A stretch of DNA of 64,000 bases from Mucilaginibacter oryzae (GTDB taxonomy: Bacteria > Bacteroidota > Bacteroidia > Sphingobacteriales > Sphingobacteriaceae): NCBI RefSeq assembly GCF_003148845.1, contig NZ_QGHA01000001.1, positions 310,001-374,000 of the forward strand. Reading direction: 5' to 3'. Both the position numbers and the translations under genes were made by a program. Each line of letters starts with the position of its first letter. Positions within the stretch are counted from its first letter, which is position 1. Below are positions 47,758 to 56,788 of this stretch, one piece after another. A model generated the notes under the pieces. That model was given only the letters and a program-made list of their open reading frames with translations. It had not been told where the DNA came from and made no database searches.

Positions 47758-47772
47758 TGGCGAATATATTGC
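47758..47772 (+). promoter_or_regulatory. Sigma-54 (RpoN) promoter for the isochorismatase-to-DUF1275 operon
   Basis: TGGC (47758-47761), seven bases, TTGC (47769-47772): exact core of the sigma-54 consensus TGGCAC-N5-TTGCW, with GG and GC one helical turn plus two bases apart as required. Predicted start of transcription is near 47784, giving a leader of about 180 bases before 47962. Its position next to a sigma-54 activator gene makes it much more credible than a chance match. Confidence 0.75.
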
Positions 47773-47961
47773 TTTTTACTGATCAAAAAACCTATTTTTT
47801 GGTACGTAGCAGCTAACTTATAACCGCCACGGTTCCGGGCAAGTCGTAAAATCACGATATTTCATCAATTTTCAGTCGCCGGATATTTCACAAATACCTC
47901 ATTATCAATTTCTTAATTTACTGGCATTGTTCATGAATAAAAGCCTGCAAAACTTTATTTT

Positions 47962-48594
47962 ATGAAACCATCACCAGACTTACTAACTCCTGACAACCAC
48001 GTATTGGTTTTGATCGACTTTGAAGGACAAATGGGCTTTGCCACCAAAAGCATCGCCATAGCCGAACTGCGTACCAACACGGCTGTTATCTCAGGCGCGT
48101 CGAAAATCTTCAATGTAGCAACCATCGTTACCACCGTAGCCGAAGCATCCTTCAGCGGTCCGGTATTCCCCGAAATTGAAGAGTACTATCCGCAAGCTAC
48201 TTCAAATTACATCGACCGAACTTCGATGAATACCTGGGAAGACGAAGCCGCTTACAAAGCCATCACCGGCACCGGTAAAAAGAAAATAGTTTTGGCAGGC
48301 TTATGGACCGGCGTATGTATTGTTGGTCCGGCTTTATCCGCGCTTAGCGAAGGATACGAAGTTTATGTTATTACCGATGCCTGCGGTGATGTAAGCGCAG
48401 AAGCACATGAGCGCGCCATTCAGCGTATGATCCACACCGGCGTTAAACCGGTAACATCTATCCAATACCTGCTGGAGCTTCAGCGCGATTGGGCCCGCCA
48501 GGAAACCTATGTGGCCGTTACCGATTTGATGAAGAAACACGGCGGCGCTTACGGTATTGGCATCCAATACGCGCACCGTATGCTGGCGCACTAA
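47962..48594 (+). CDS. Isochorismatase-like cysteine hydrolase (YcaC type)
   Basis: 210 residues, cytoplasmic. The catalytic Asp is in VLVLIDFEGQ (D19), and the nucleophilic Cys is in GLWTGVCIVGPAL (near residue 118). RTSMNTWEDEAAYKAI corresponds to the segment of YcaC-like proteins that follows the substrate pocket. The lysine of classic isochorismatases is not obvious, as in other YcaC relatives. Hydrolyses an amide or ester of unknown identity. First gene of the sigma-54 operon. Confidence 0.88.
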   Translation: MKPSPDLLTPDNHVLVLIDFEGQMGFATKSIAIAELRTNTAVISGASKIFNVATIVTTVAEASFSGPVFPEIEEYYPQATSNYIDRTSMNTWEDEAAYKAITGTGKKKIVLAGLWTGVCIVGPALSALSEGYEVYVITDACGDVSAEAHERAIQRMIHTGVKPVTSIQYLLELQRDWARQETYVAVTDLMKKHGGAYGIGIQYAHRMLAH

Positions 48595-48648
48595 TAAACC
48601 GCGCTGCGGTTGCTGCAAATCCTATTTATCTGTACTTATTCAAACTCC

Positions 48649-50019
48649 GTGAAAAAAATCGTTTTGTCGCTACTTATTCTTTCATTGTTCAATTGCCGCG
48701 AGGCTTTGGCACAGTCGTTTAAGCTGATGCGTTTTGACGAGGATTATAGCGCGCTGAAAACGGATACCACTCATAGCGCTTATAATAAAATCAAATATAT
48801 AGGGTTATCGGCAAACCGCAGCGTCTACCTCTCTGCAGGCGGCGAGATCCGGTATGAATACGCCTCAAAAATTGACGAGAACTGGATTGCCGGTCAGGGT
48901 TATAACTACAGCTTTTTGCAACGTTACTCGCTGAATACCAACCTGCAAATGGGCAGTAGCTTTCGCATCTTCGCGCAAATAAACAGCGCGCTTGAAAACG
49001 GCAGCAAGTACGGCCCTGCACCTGTTGATGAAGATAAACTCAATATCCAAAACCTGTTTGCCGAATTAAAAGTATGGCAAAAAGACGATAAAAGTTTTTC
49101 ATTACGAGCCGGCAGGCAGGAACTAAATTACGGCACCGGCCGGTTGATTTCAGTACGCGAAGGCACTAACGTAAGATTATATTTTACGGGCGCCAAAGCC
49201 ATGTACCGGGCTAAAAACTTTGTGCTGGATGGCTTTGCCATGATGGCCGACAATGTTAACCCCGGTGTTTTTGATAATAAACCAACGCATCAGTTAAACC
49301 TTTGGGGCGCTTATTCAAGCCTGATCATACCCAAAGGCGGAAATTTTGACTTTTACTATCTCGGCGTAAAAAATGACAACAAGCGCTTTGAAGAAGGAAT
49401 AGCCAACGAGACACGGCACACCCTTGCCACCCGTTACTGGAAATACGGCGGCGGGTTTATTTACAACCTTGAAGGGGCATACCAGTTTGGCAGCTTTGGT
49501 AAGGGTAACATTAACGCCTGGACATTGGCTATTGATTTTGGTTACGTGTTTGATAAAGTAAAAGGCATGCCAAGCATCAACCTCAGGAATGATTATATCT
49601 CCGGGGATGCTAAAAAGGGGGATGGAAACCTGCAAACTTTCAATCCGCTTTACCCGCGTGGCGGCTACTTTGGGTTTAACCCGCTTATTGGCCCGGCCAA
49701 CTTAATTGACCTGCATCCCTACGCTACCTATAATATATTTAACCGCCTGGATTTACAAGCCGATGTTGTGTTTAACTGGCGCTATTCCACACAAGACGGC
49801 TTGTACAGGCCAAGCGGTAATTTTAACCTGCCCGGCGCGGCTTCAAATAAAAAGTACATTGGCACAACCTACCTGGCCAGCGCCGAATACAGGTTCAGTA
49901 AATTTTTTACCCTGAGCAGCGGCGCGCAATATTTCCGCACAGGGGCTTTTATTCAGGATGTGGTGAAGCCCACGGCTAACTCCTGGTTTTACAACATGCA
50001 ATTCACGTTTAAATTTTAA
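48649..50019 (+). CDS. Outer-membrane beta-barrel protein, alginate-export-like family
   Basis: About 457 residues. GTG 48649 is the start that leaves a compact signal peptide (VKKIVLSLLILSLFNCREALAQS); a TTG at 48610 is the only upstream option. Alternating strands with aromatic belts continue throughout, including GGEIRYEYASK, LRAGRQELNYGTGRL and FTGAKAMYRAKNFVLDGFAMM, which match the alginate_exp family, and the protein ends in phenylalanine (MQFTFKF). Probably a pore for small anionic or carbohydrate-like compounds. The next gene starts 21 bp downstream. Confidence 0.8.
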   Translation: MKKIVLSLLILSLFNCREALAQSFKLMRFDEDYSALKTDTTHSAYNKIKYIGLSANRSVYLSAGGEIRYEYASKIDENWIAGQGYNYSFLQRYSLNTNLQMGSSFRIFAQINSALENGSKYGPAPVDEDKLNIQNLFAELKVWQKDDKSFSLRAGRQELNYGTGRLISVREGTNVRLYFTGAKAMYRAKNFVLDGFAMMADNVNPGVFDNKPTHQLNLWGAYSSLIIPKGGNFDFYYLGVKNDNKRFEEGIANETRHTLATRYWKYGGGFIYNLEGAYQFGSFGKGNINAWTLAIDFGYVFDKVKGMPSINLRNDYISGDAKKGDGNLQTFNPLYPRGGYFGFNPLIGPANLIDLHPYATYNIFNRLDLQADVVFNWRYSTQDGLYRPSGNFNLPGAASNKKYIGTTYLASAEYRFSKFFTLSSGAQYFRTGAFIQDVVKPTANSWFYNMQFTFKF

Positions 50020-50039
50020 CACCTAATAATAAAAACATC

Positions 50040-50792
50040 ATGTTCAAATCATCTACACCCGCCAACGGAATCTGGCAAGGCCGTCTTAAGGCAACCGTAT
50101 TATCTTCTCTGTTATTTATTGGTTTAAGTTCGGGCGTTTTGGCGCAAAACGCTTCGCCTCAGCTGGCCGCGGTAAATACATCGGCAATTTTAGGTAAGGC
50201 CGATGGTATAGCTATTGAAGGCAAAGTGCAAAGCCCTTCGGCACAGCCCACCCCCTTACAAATAGTGTGTGTATTTGAATATACCGAAGGCGACATGACC
50301 AGCCCACAAGCTTTACCGGCTGCGGCAAACGGCTTACTGCATGTAGATGAGGCGCTAAATGGCCTGATTACCGATTTACGTAAAAGCGGAAAATTTGCCG
50401 GCCACGCACTCGAAACTTTACTGATCACCCCACCCAAAGGCAGCATCCCGGCACAAAAGCTATTACTGATAGGCCTGGGCGATCGTAATCAATTTACACC
50501 CGAACTGATGACCAACGTAGGCCGGGTAGGCATGCGCGAAGCGCTGAGGTTGGGCGTAAGCAGCTACTCGCATGCAAGCGACCTGAAAGATGCAGGGATC
50601 GATTCGCCGACCGGCCCGGTAGCAGTTAACGTGGTTAAGGGCGCGCTGGAAGCTTATGAAACTGAAGAATACCTGGTAAGCAAAAAACTATCTGCCCATA
50701 AACCATTAACCAAAGTTACCCTTTTGGCCGGCCAGGCGTTTTTCGCCCCCTCAGGAGCGGCTATTAAGGCTTACCTGGCAACCAAACAATAA
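50040..50792 (+). CDS. Secreted protein consisting of a peptidase M17 N-terminal domain only
   Basis: 250 residues with a signal peptide (cleaved after about LSSGVLAQ). The remaining 210 residues match the macro-like N-domain of leucyl aminopeptidase (LLLIGLGDRNQFTPELMTNVGRVGMREALRLG), but the metal-binding catalytic C-domain is absent, so it should not be a peptidase. The domain may bind a ligand such as a nucleotide-like or peptide compound in the periplasm. Located 9 bp before the amidohydrolase gene. Confidence 0.78.
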   Translation: MFKSSTPANGIWQGRLKATVLSSLLFIGLSSGVLAQNASPQLAAVNTSAILGKADGIAIEGKVQSPSAQPTPLQIVCVFEYTEGDMTSPQALPAAANGLLHVDEALNGLITDLRKSGKFAGHALETLLITPPKGSIPAQKLLLIGLGDRNQFTPELMTNVGRVGMREALRLGVSSYSHASDLKDAGIDSPTGPVAVNVVKGALEAYETEEYLVSKKLSAHKPLTKVTLLAGQAFFAPSGAAIKAYLATKQ

Positions 50793-50800
50793 TTACCGAT

Positions 50801-52720
50801 ATGAAAAAAGCCGATATGGTATTGTTTAACGGTAAGATCCACACCGTTGACGCTAAGCAGCCCTCTGCCACCGCGGTGGCCATACTCGACGGTAAATTTG
50901 TTGCCGTGGGCGATGATGCTGAAGTGCTGAAACTGGCCGGCGAAGGCACCACCAGCATCAATCTGCAAAAACAAACGGTAATACCGGGCATCAACGATTC
51001 GCACACGCACCTCATCAGGGGAGGGTTGAATTACAACCTCGAACTGCGCTGGGATGGCGTACCCTCGTTGGCAGATGCCTTGCGGATGCTGAAAGAGCAG
51101 GTTGACCGGACACCATCGCCGCAATGGGTAAGGGTGGTTGGCGGCTGGTCGGAATTTCAGTTTGCCGAAAAACGCCTGCCAACCCTGGCCGAGATCAACG
51201 AACTTTCGCCGGACACCCCGGTATTCATCATGCACCTGTACGACAGGGCCTTTTTAAACCGGGCTGCCCTTAAAGCTGTAGGCTATACCAAAGATACACC
51301 CGCGCCGCCGGGCGGACACATTGAAAGGAATTCGAAAGGTGAACCCACCGGGTTGATCCTTGCCACGCCTAACGCCCTTATTTTGTATGCAACCCTGGCT
51401 AAAGGCCCTAAATTATCATACGAGCACCAGGTAAATTCAACCCGGCATTACATGCGCGAAATGAACCGTTTTGGCATCACCAGCGTAATTGACGCGGGCG
51501 GCGGCTATCAGAATTTCCCCGATGATTACCGGGTGATAGACGAATTGAACAATGAAGGCAAGCTCACCGTACGGATAGCCTACAACCTGTTTACCCAACG
51601 CCCCAAGCAGGAGCTGGAAGATTTTGAAAGCTGGACAAAAACAGTAAAACTTTACCAGGGCGATGACATGTACAGGCACAATGGTGCAGGAGAAATGCTG
51701 GTATTCTCTGCCGCCGACTTTGAAGATTTTGTACAACCACGCCATGAACTGCCTGAGCAAATGGAAGATGAGCTGGAACGCGTTGTACGCCTGCTGGTTG
51801 AAAACCGCTGGCCTTTCAGGCTGCATGCCACTTATAACGAAAGCATTACCCGCTTTTTAAACGTTTTTGAAAAAGTGAACCGCGAGATCCCATTCAACGG
51901 CCTGCCCTGGATATTCGACCACGCCGAAACTATCCACGAAAAAAATATAGAGCGTGTTAAAGCATTGGGCGGCGGCATTGCTATACAGGACAGGATGGTT
52001 TTTCAAGGCGAATATTTTGCCAACCGGTATGGTGAAAAAGCGGCCCTGCAAACCCCGCCGGTTAAAAAAATGCTGGAGATGGGCGTACCTGTGGGCGGCG
52101 GTACCGATGCTACCAGGGTATCGAGTTATAACCCCTGGCTGGCGCTGTACTGGTTAACATCGGGCAAAACACTTGGCGGCACAACAATTTACGATGAGGA
52201 AGGCAGGCTTAGCCGCGAAACGGCCCTGGAACTTTACACCAGGGGAAGCGCCTGGTTCTCGAACGAGCAGCAGAAAAAAGGCGCGATAAAAGTTGGGCAG
52301 CTGGCTGATTTAGCTGTGCTTGACAGGGATTACTTCAGCGTTGACGAAGAACAGATTAAAGCGATAGAAGCGGACATGACTATTTTGGGTGGTAAAGTGG
52401 TTTATGCTAAAGGAGCGTTTTCATCCCATAACCCGCCGCCCATCCCGATCCTGCCAGATTGGTCGCCCACTAAAATTTATAACGGTTATTTTCCCGGCAG
52501 CAACCATTTAGCGCCGGCCAATACCCACCAGGCACAAGCCGAAAAACGCAAGGCCGACCAAACGCTAATGCAGCAGCAGATAGCCAACGCGGTACATAGT
52601 TGTATGGGGAGTTGCCGGGTACACGGGCACGACCACAACCAGGCCCGCATGAGTAATTTGCCGGTAAACGATTATACAGCATTCTGGGGCGCGTTGGGCT
52701 GTTCATGTTTCGCATTTTAA
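50801..52720 (+). CDS. YtcJ-like amidohydrolase with Cys/His-rich C-terminal tail
   Basis: 639 residues, Amidohydro_3 TIM barrel. Metal ligands are visible in GINDSHTHLIRGG (HxH), RLHATYNES, FDHAETI and GGGTDATRV (Asp). Family enzymes hydrolyse amides, N-acyl amino acids or similar. No signal peptide. The last about 70 residues extend beyond the barrel and carry CMGSCRVHGHDH followed by a final CSC, a cluster suited to binding a metal. Cotranscribed with the M17-N gene before it and DoxX after it. Confidence 0.88.
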   Translation: MKKADMVLFNGKIHTVDAKQPSATAVAILDGKFVAVGDDAEVLKLAGEGTTSINLQKQTVIPGINDSHTHLIRGGLNYNLELRWDGVPSLADALRMLKEQVDRTPSPQWVRVVGGWSEFQFAEKRLPTLAEINELSPDTPVFIMHLYDRAFLNRAALKAVGYTKDTPAPPGGHIERNSKGEPTGLILATPNALILYATLAKGPKLSYEHQVNSTRHYMREMNRFGITSVIDAGGGYQNFPDDYRVIDELNNEGKLTVRIAYNLFTQRPKQELEDFESWTKTVKLYQGDDMYRHNGAGEMLVFSAADFEDFVQPRHELPEQMEDELERVVRLLVENRWPFRLHATYNESITRFLNVFEKVNREIPFNGLPWIFDHAETIHEKNIERVKALGGGIAIQDRMVFQGEYFANRYGEKAALQTPPVKKMLEMGVPVGGGTDATRVSSYNPWLALYWLTSGKTLGGTTIYDEEGRLSRETALELYTRGSAWFSNEQQKKGAIKVGQLADLAVLDRDYFSVDEEQIKAIEADMTILGGKVVYAKGAFSSHNPPPIPILPDWSPTKIYNGYFPGSNHLAPANTHQAQAEKRKADQTLMQQQIANAVHSCMGSCRVHGHDHNQARMSNLPVNDYTAFWGALGCSCFAF

Positions 52721-52733
52721 CGGAGTTGTTTTT

Positions 52734-53171
52734 ATGAACGATATTATTAAACACCTGCTTTACTCAGACCTGGGTACGCCGGTAGCTAACTGGGCCATGT
52801 TCGCGTTTCGGATTTTGCTGGCTGTTGAACTTTTCAGGGTGCATGGCATGAAAAAATTCAGGGGTAACGATGGTAAGCCCGAAGTTGTACCTAACCCGCT
52901 GGGTTTGCCCCAGGCTATCAATAACCTGGTAGCCACGCTTTCAGACACCGTTGTGCCGCTGATGGTAATATTGGGTTTATGTACCCGCGTAGCAGTGTTG
53001 CCAACCATAGGTGTAACCGCTGTTGGTTACTTTGTGGTACACCGGCACGATTCGATTGAGGTGCGCGACGTGCCTTACGTATATACCATTTGCTTTTTAT
53101 TGCTGCTGGCCACAGGTCCTGGCAGCATCTCATTTGATCAATTAATTTTTAATCATTTCTTTAATATTTAA
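52734..53171 (+). CDS. DoxX-family membrane protein
   Basis: 145 residues with about four membrane helices. It carries the HGMKKFRGN patch and the NNLVATLSDTVVPLMVILGLCTRVAVLPTIG segment of DoxX/DoxD-like proteins. Their role is not settled; some are linked to thiol or oxidative stress. Fifth gene of the sigma-54 operon, 13 bp after the amidohydrolase and 11 bp before dps, so the link to oxidative stress is plausible. Confidence 0.83.
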   Translation: MNDIIKHLLYSDLGTPVANWAMFAFRILLAVELFRVHGMKKFRGNDGKPEVVPNPLGLPQAINNLVATLSDTVVPLMVILGLCTRVAVLPTIGVTAVGYFVVHRHDSIEVRDVPYVYTICFLLLLATGPGSISFDQLIFNHFFNI

Positions 53172-53182
53172 ATACATTAACC

Positions 53183-53656
53183 ATGGAACCAAAAATCGGA
53201 ATATCGGCAGACAACCTGGCCAAAGTGGCCCACGCCCTGAACAGTATCCTTGCCGACGAGTATGTGCTTTATACCAAAACCCGCAACGCCCACTGGAATG
53301 TTGAAGGCCCTGACTTTCATACCAAACATCTGTTTTTTGAAAGCCAGTACGAACAACTGGACGAGATTATGGACAGCGTGGCCGAACGCATCCGCTCGCT
53401 TGGCCACTACGCGCCGGCTACTTTAAAAAGCTTCCTTGAATTAACCCACCTATCCGAAGTATTACACAGCAAAAATGACGGCGCGGGCTTTATTACCGAG
53501 TTGCTGAATGACCATGAAAGTATCATCATCCGTTTGAGGGAAGACATTAATATTTTCGCCAATGACCTGAAAGACCTCGGCACCAGCGATTACGTAACCG
53601 GCCTGATGGAAACACACGAAAAGATGGCCTGGATGCTCAGGTCGCACTTAAAATAA
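53183..53656 (+). CDS. dps: Dps-family ferritin-like DNA protection protein
   Basis: 157 residues. The Dps ferroxidase residues are present in NAHWNVEGPDFHTKHLFFESQYEQLDEIMD (His and Asp/Glu ligands at the dimer interface). Dodecameric Dps oxidises and stores Fe(II) with H2O2 and can coat DNA under stress. In the sigma-54 operon, 6 bp before the DUF1275 gene. Its presence is the clearest sign that the operon belongs to a stress response. Confidence 0.93.
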   Translation: MEPKIGISADNLAKVAHALNSILADEYVLYTKTRNAHWNVEGPDFHTKHLFFESQYEQLDEIMDSVAERIRSLGHYAPATLKSFLELTHLSEVLHSKNDGAGFITELLNDHESIIIRLREDINIFANDLKDLGTSDYVTGLMETHEKMAWMLRSHLK

Positions 53657-53662
53657 AACAAC

Positions 53663-54343
53663 ATGGAAAATCAACACAATATCTGGTTTGTAACACTTAT
53701 TTTATCCGCCGTGGCGGGTTATTGCGATACGGTAACCTTTGTATCTGCCGGTTCTATTTTTTCCGCTCATGTAACCGGTAACTTTATCGTGTTCGCTTAC
53801 CAGATCATCAAAGGTACGGATGCACAGGCCTGGGTAAAACTGCTTACATTCCCGGTATTTATGCTCTCGGTCATCATTGGCGGGCAAATTGCGGCAAGAT
53901 CGGTAAACCGCTACAAAATATTGCTTGCCGAAGGGCTGGTGCTTTTGCTGAGCGGCATCATCTCCGAACTTTTTGTGCATACCCCCGCGCTAACCCTGCA
54001 AACTTATCTGGTGGTGATGCTGGTGGTATTTGCTATGGGGCTGCAAAATGCCTTCGGTAAATTGTATGCTAAAGAAACATTCGGGCCAACAACCATGATG
54101 ACGGGCAACGTAACCCAGTTTTCGCTTGATCTTGGGAAATCCGCAGGTTCGGCATTTAAGGACCTTATATCGATAGAGAGCCTTAAAAAGCAAGGTGTTA
54201 CTATCGGCGGTTTCCTTTTTGGATGCGTGGCCGGGGCTTTATTGGCTAAGCACTTTGGCCTTACGGTGATTGTTTTGCCGGGAGCCGGTATGATTATTTG
54301 TTATTTCAGCACAGGTAAAAACGAGCCTGTTACCACGGTTTAA
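53663..54343 (+). CDS. YoaK/DUF1275-family membrane protein
   Basis: 226 residues with about six membrane helices. Typical family patch: ILSAVAGYCDTVTFVSAGSIFSAHVTGNFIV and later FGPTTMMTGNVTQFSLDLG. Function unknown. Last gene of the sigma-54 operon; a perfect 11 bp hairpin follows the stop codon. Confidence 0.85.
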   Translation: MENQHNIWFVTLILSAVAGYCDTVTFVSAGSIFSAHVTGNFIVFAYQIIKGTDAQAWVKLLTFPVFMLSVIIGGQIAARSVNRYKILLAEGLVLLLSGIISELFVHTPALTLQTYLVVMLVVFAMGLQNAFGKLYAKETFGPTTMMTGNVTQFSLDLGKSAGSAFKDLISIESLKKQGVTIGGFLFGCVAGALLAKHFGLTVIVLPGAGMIICYFSTGKNEPVTTV

Positions 54344-54354
54344 TCGTGACATAG

Positions 54355-54384
54355 TTTAAGGCCGTTATCTTTTACGGCCTTAAA
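54355..54384 (+). terminator. Terminator of the sigma-54 operon
   Basis: TTTAAGGCCGT and ACGGCCTTAAA pair perfectly over 11 bp around an 8-base T-rich loop, 11 bp after the DUF1275 stop codon; A/T-rich sequence follows. Confidence 0.75.
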
Positions 54385-54513
54385 TTAAAAACCTTTTATC
54401 GCAAATTGACGAAATGCCGCCATCGCTCCCTAACAGGATTGTATATAAACTAAAGATTAACAGCTGGTTAAGCAATGGTATTCTTCTTGACGGCAATTGA
54501 TAGGAACTTATAC

Positions 54514-56763
54514 ATGAGGCGGGTTAAAATCTTTTTATTGGCGGCAATGATGTTAACGGCCACAGCTGTTTGTTCGCAACCGGCAAAGTTGAAAAACATA
54601 CTGGAGGGCTTGAAGGGCAGCGGGCAGGATACCACGAGAGTTAACTTGCTTATAGGTCTTGGCAAGTTCTATTTAAATAAGCCCGGCGAATTTAAAAGTG
54701 ACCTGGACAGCGCTTTGCTGCTGAGCGGACAGGCCAGGCAGTTGAGCCAAAAGCTAAACTATAATGCAGGCGTAGGTAAAAGCCTGATACTGGAGAGCCA
54801 GGTTTTTAGTGAAACGGGCAATAAAAGCAAAGCTATGGCAACAGCGCAAAACGCGCTTCAATTTGCTCAGGGTCATCATTTGCTCAAGGAGACGGCAGAC
54901 GCCTATTTATCCATCGCTAATTTTTACGGTATTGAAAACAGCGACCTTGCTGAAAGGATCAGGTACACGGAAAAAGCCATACCATTGTATCAGCAGGGCG
55001 GCTTTAAAATGGAACAGGCAGGCGCGTTAAAATCGCTGGGAGATTATTACCATTTACAGGCTGATAACCCCAAAGCGTTAAAGCTGCTGGAGGAGTCGCT
55101 GGCTTTATACAAGGCTGTTGGTTTTAAGGAACTACAGGGCGTTTACGATTTGCTGGGCTATTTGTATGCCCGCACCGGCAATGACGTTCTTTCTTTAAAA
55201 TACGGCCTTATGGCAGTTAAAACAGCAGAACAGGTACGAGATACCAGCATGCAGCTGTGTACAATTTATAACAGGCTGGCCATCACTTATAACGGGCTAA
55301 AGAGATATGACCAGGCCTATGCCTATTATCAAAAAGCGCTTAATGTTGCGCTGCGGTATCAGCAAACAGATGCCGTGCAACAAATTAAATTTAACCAGAT
55401 CATCTTAATGATGGGGATTAAACGGCCTGAACAATCGCTCGCAACGTTAACTGAGGTTGTTCAAAAATATCCGCCCGGCGATAACACCCGGCTCAGGATA
55501 ACCGCTTTATCCCTTTTTGCAAAGATATATATGGACATGAAGCAACTGCCCAAAGCGAAGAGGTTTGTGGATTCGTTGCTGTTTTATTACCCGGACTTCG
55601 GAAAAGAATTTGGTTATGCCCCATTTGTAAACGAACCCATTATCAAATATTATTTCCTGACTAAAGCATTCAATAAGGCCTATCCTTATCTAAAAACCAA
55701 TGACAGCCTGGCCAGGCTTCGCCATAATTTAACAACAATTGCCACCAATGAACTAAATTGGGCAAAAATCGATTCCGCGTCGGGAAAACCTGTTTCAGCG
55801 CTGCAGCATTACCAGGAATACAAATCGAAAAGCGATTCGATCAAAGATCTGGACCTGAAAAAGCAACTTTCAATTTTGCAGTTCCAGTTTGATGTTGATA
55901 ATAAAGACAGGGATATCCTGCTGCTCAGGCAAAAAGGCCAGCTGCAGCAAAACCGCCTGCGTAACGAAACCATACTTCGTAATGTTGTTATAGGCGGATT
56001 AATTGTTGTAATGATGTTTGCAGGCCTTTTGTACAGCCGTTACAACGAAAAAAACAAGAGCAACAAACTGCTCACCAGCAAACAAACCCAGATCAACCGC
56101 CAAAACGATGAGTTGATCAGGCTTTTGCAAGAAAAGGAATGGTTGCTAAAAGAGATTCATCACCGGGTTAAAAACAACCTCCAGATCGTGATCAGCCTGC
56201 TGAATACGCAATCGGCTTACCTGGATAACCAGGACGCGCTGGAGGCCATTAAAAACAGCCAGCACCGGATGCAAACCATGTCGCTGATCCACCAGAAATT
56301 GTACCAGTCCGAAAATTTGTCAACCATTGATATGGCGGTATATATCCGGGAGCTGGTTGAATATTTAAGTGATAGTTTTGGCCGGAACAAAAATGTGGTG
56401 ATGGAGATTAAGGTGGCTCCTCTGAAACTGGATGTTGCACAAGCCGTACCGCTGGGGCTGATCCTGAACGAAGCCATAAGCAACGCTATTAAATATGCGT
56501 TTCCAGGAGAGCAGCGCGGGCGTATTGATATTTGCCTTGAACCGGTGGCAGACGGCAAATACCTGCTTTGTGTTGCCGACAATGGCCCGGGCTTGCCCGA
56601 AAACTTCGACCCCTATAATACCAGCTCGCTGGGTATGAGCCTGATGTTGGGCTTAAGCCAGCAACTTGACGGCGACTTTATGCTGAAAAACAATAATGGC
56701 TTAAGAGTTTGCGTCACTTTTAAGGCCATGAAATTTAATAACTTAGAAAACGAATTAGCCTGA
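54514..56763 (+). CDS. TPR sensor histidine kinase, HisKA_2 type (kinase 2)
   Basis: About 749 residues. Start at ATG 54514, with TAGGAA 8 bases upstream and a clear signal peptide (MRRVKIFLLAAMMLTATAVCSQ); the frame from 54475 adds only 13 residues ahead of it. Tetratricopeptide-like repeats fill about 30-470, followed by a membrane helix (VVIGGLIVVMMFAGLLYSRY), a coiled coil, HisKA_2 ([16 protein letters not shown], His549/550) and an ATPase domain ([27 protein letters not shown]). Close paralogue of kinase 1. Upstream of, and probably the kinase for, the response regulator that starts 25 bp later. Confidence 0.93.
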   Translation: MRRVKIFLLAAMMLTATAVCSQPAKLKNILEGLKGSGQDTTRVNLLIGLGKFYLNKPGEFKSDLDSALLLSGQARQLSQKLNYNAGVGKSLILESQVFSETGNKSKAMATAQNALQFAQGHHLLKETADAYLSIANFYGIENSDLAERIRYTEKAIPLYQQGGFKMEQAGALKSLGDYYHLQADNPKALKLLEESLALYKAVGFKELQGVYDLLGYLYARTGNDVLSLKYGLMAVKTAEQVRDTSMQLCTIYNRLAITYNGLKRYDQAYAYYQKALNVALRYQQTDAVQQIKFNQIILMMGIKRPEQSLATLTEVVQKYPPGDNTRLRITALSLFAKIYMDMKQLPKAKRFVDSLLFYYPDFGKEFGYAPFVNEPIIKYYFLTKAFNKAYPYLKTNDSLARLRHNLTTIATNELNWAKIDSASGKPVSALQHYQEYKSKSDSIKDLDLKKQLSILQFQFDVDNKDRDILLLRQKGQLQQNRLRNETILRNVVIGGLIVVMMFAGLLYSRYNEKNKSNKLLTSKQTQINRQNDELIRLLQEKEWLLKEIHHRVKNNLQIVISLLNTQSAYLDNQDALEAIKNSQHRMQTMSLIHQKLYQSENLSTIDMAVYIRELVEYLSDSFGRNKNVVMEIKVAPLKLDVAQAVPLGLILNEAISNAIKYAFPGEQRGRIDICLEPVADGKYLLCVADNGPGLPENFDPYNTSSLGMSLMLGLSQQLDGDFMLKNNNGLRVCVTFKAMKFNNLENELA

Positions 56764-56788
56764 CCGTTTGTCGGGCATGATATAAGCA

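Noticed and set aside
47922..47937. Second TGGCAT box close to the isochorismatase-like gene
   Set aside because: No TTGC at the right distance (ATGA instead); the site at 47758 matches fully.
54476..54490. TGGTAT-N5-TTGA, sigma-54-like sequence upstream of kinase 2
   Set aside because: The essential GC at -12 reads GA, and the predicted start would leave only about 12 bases before the start codon.
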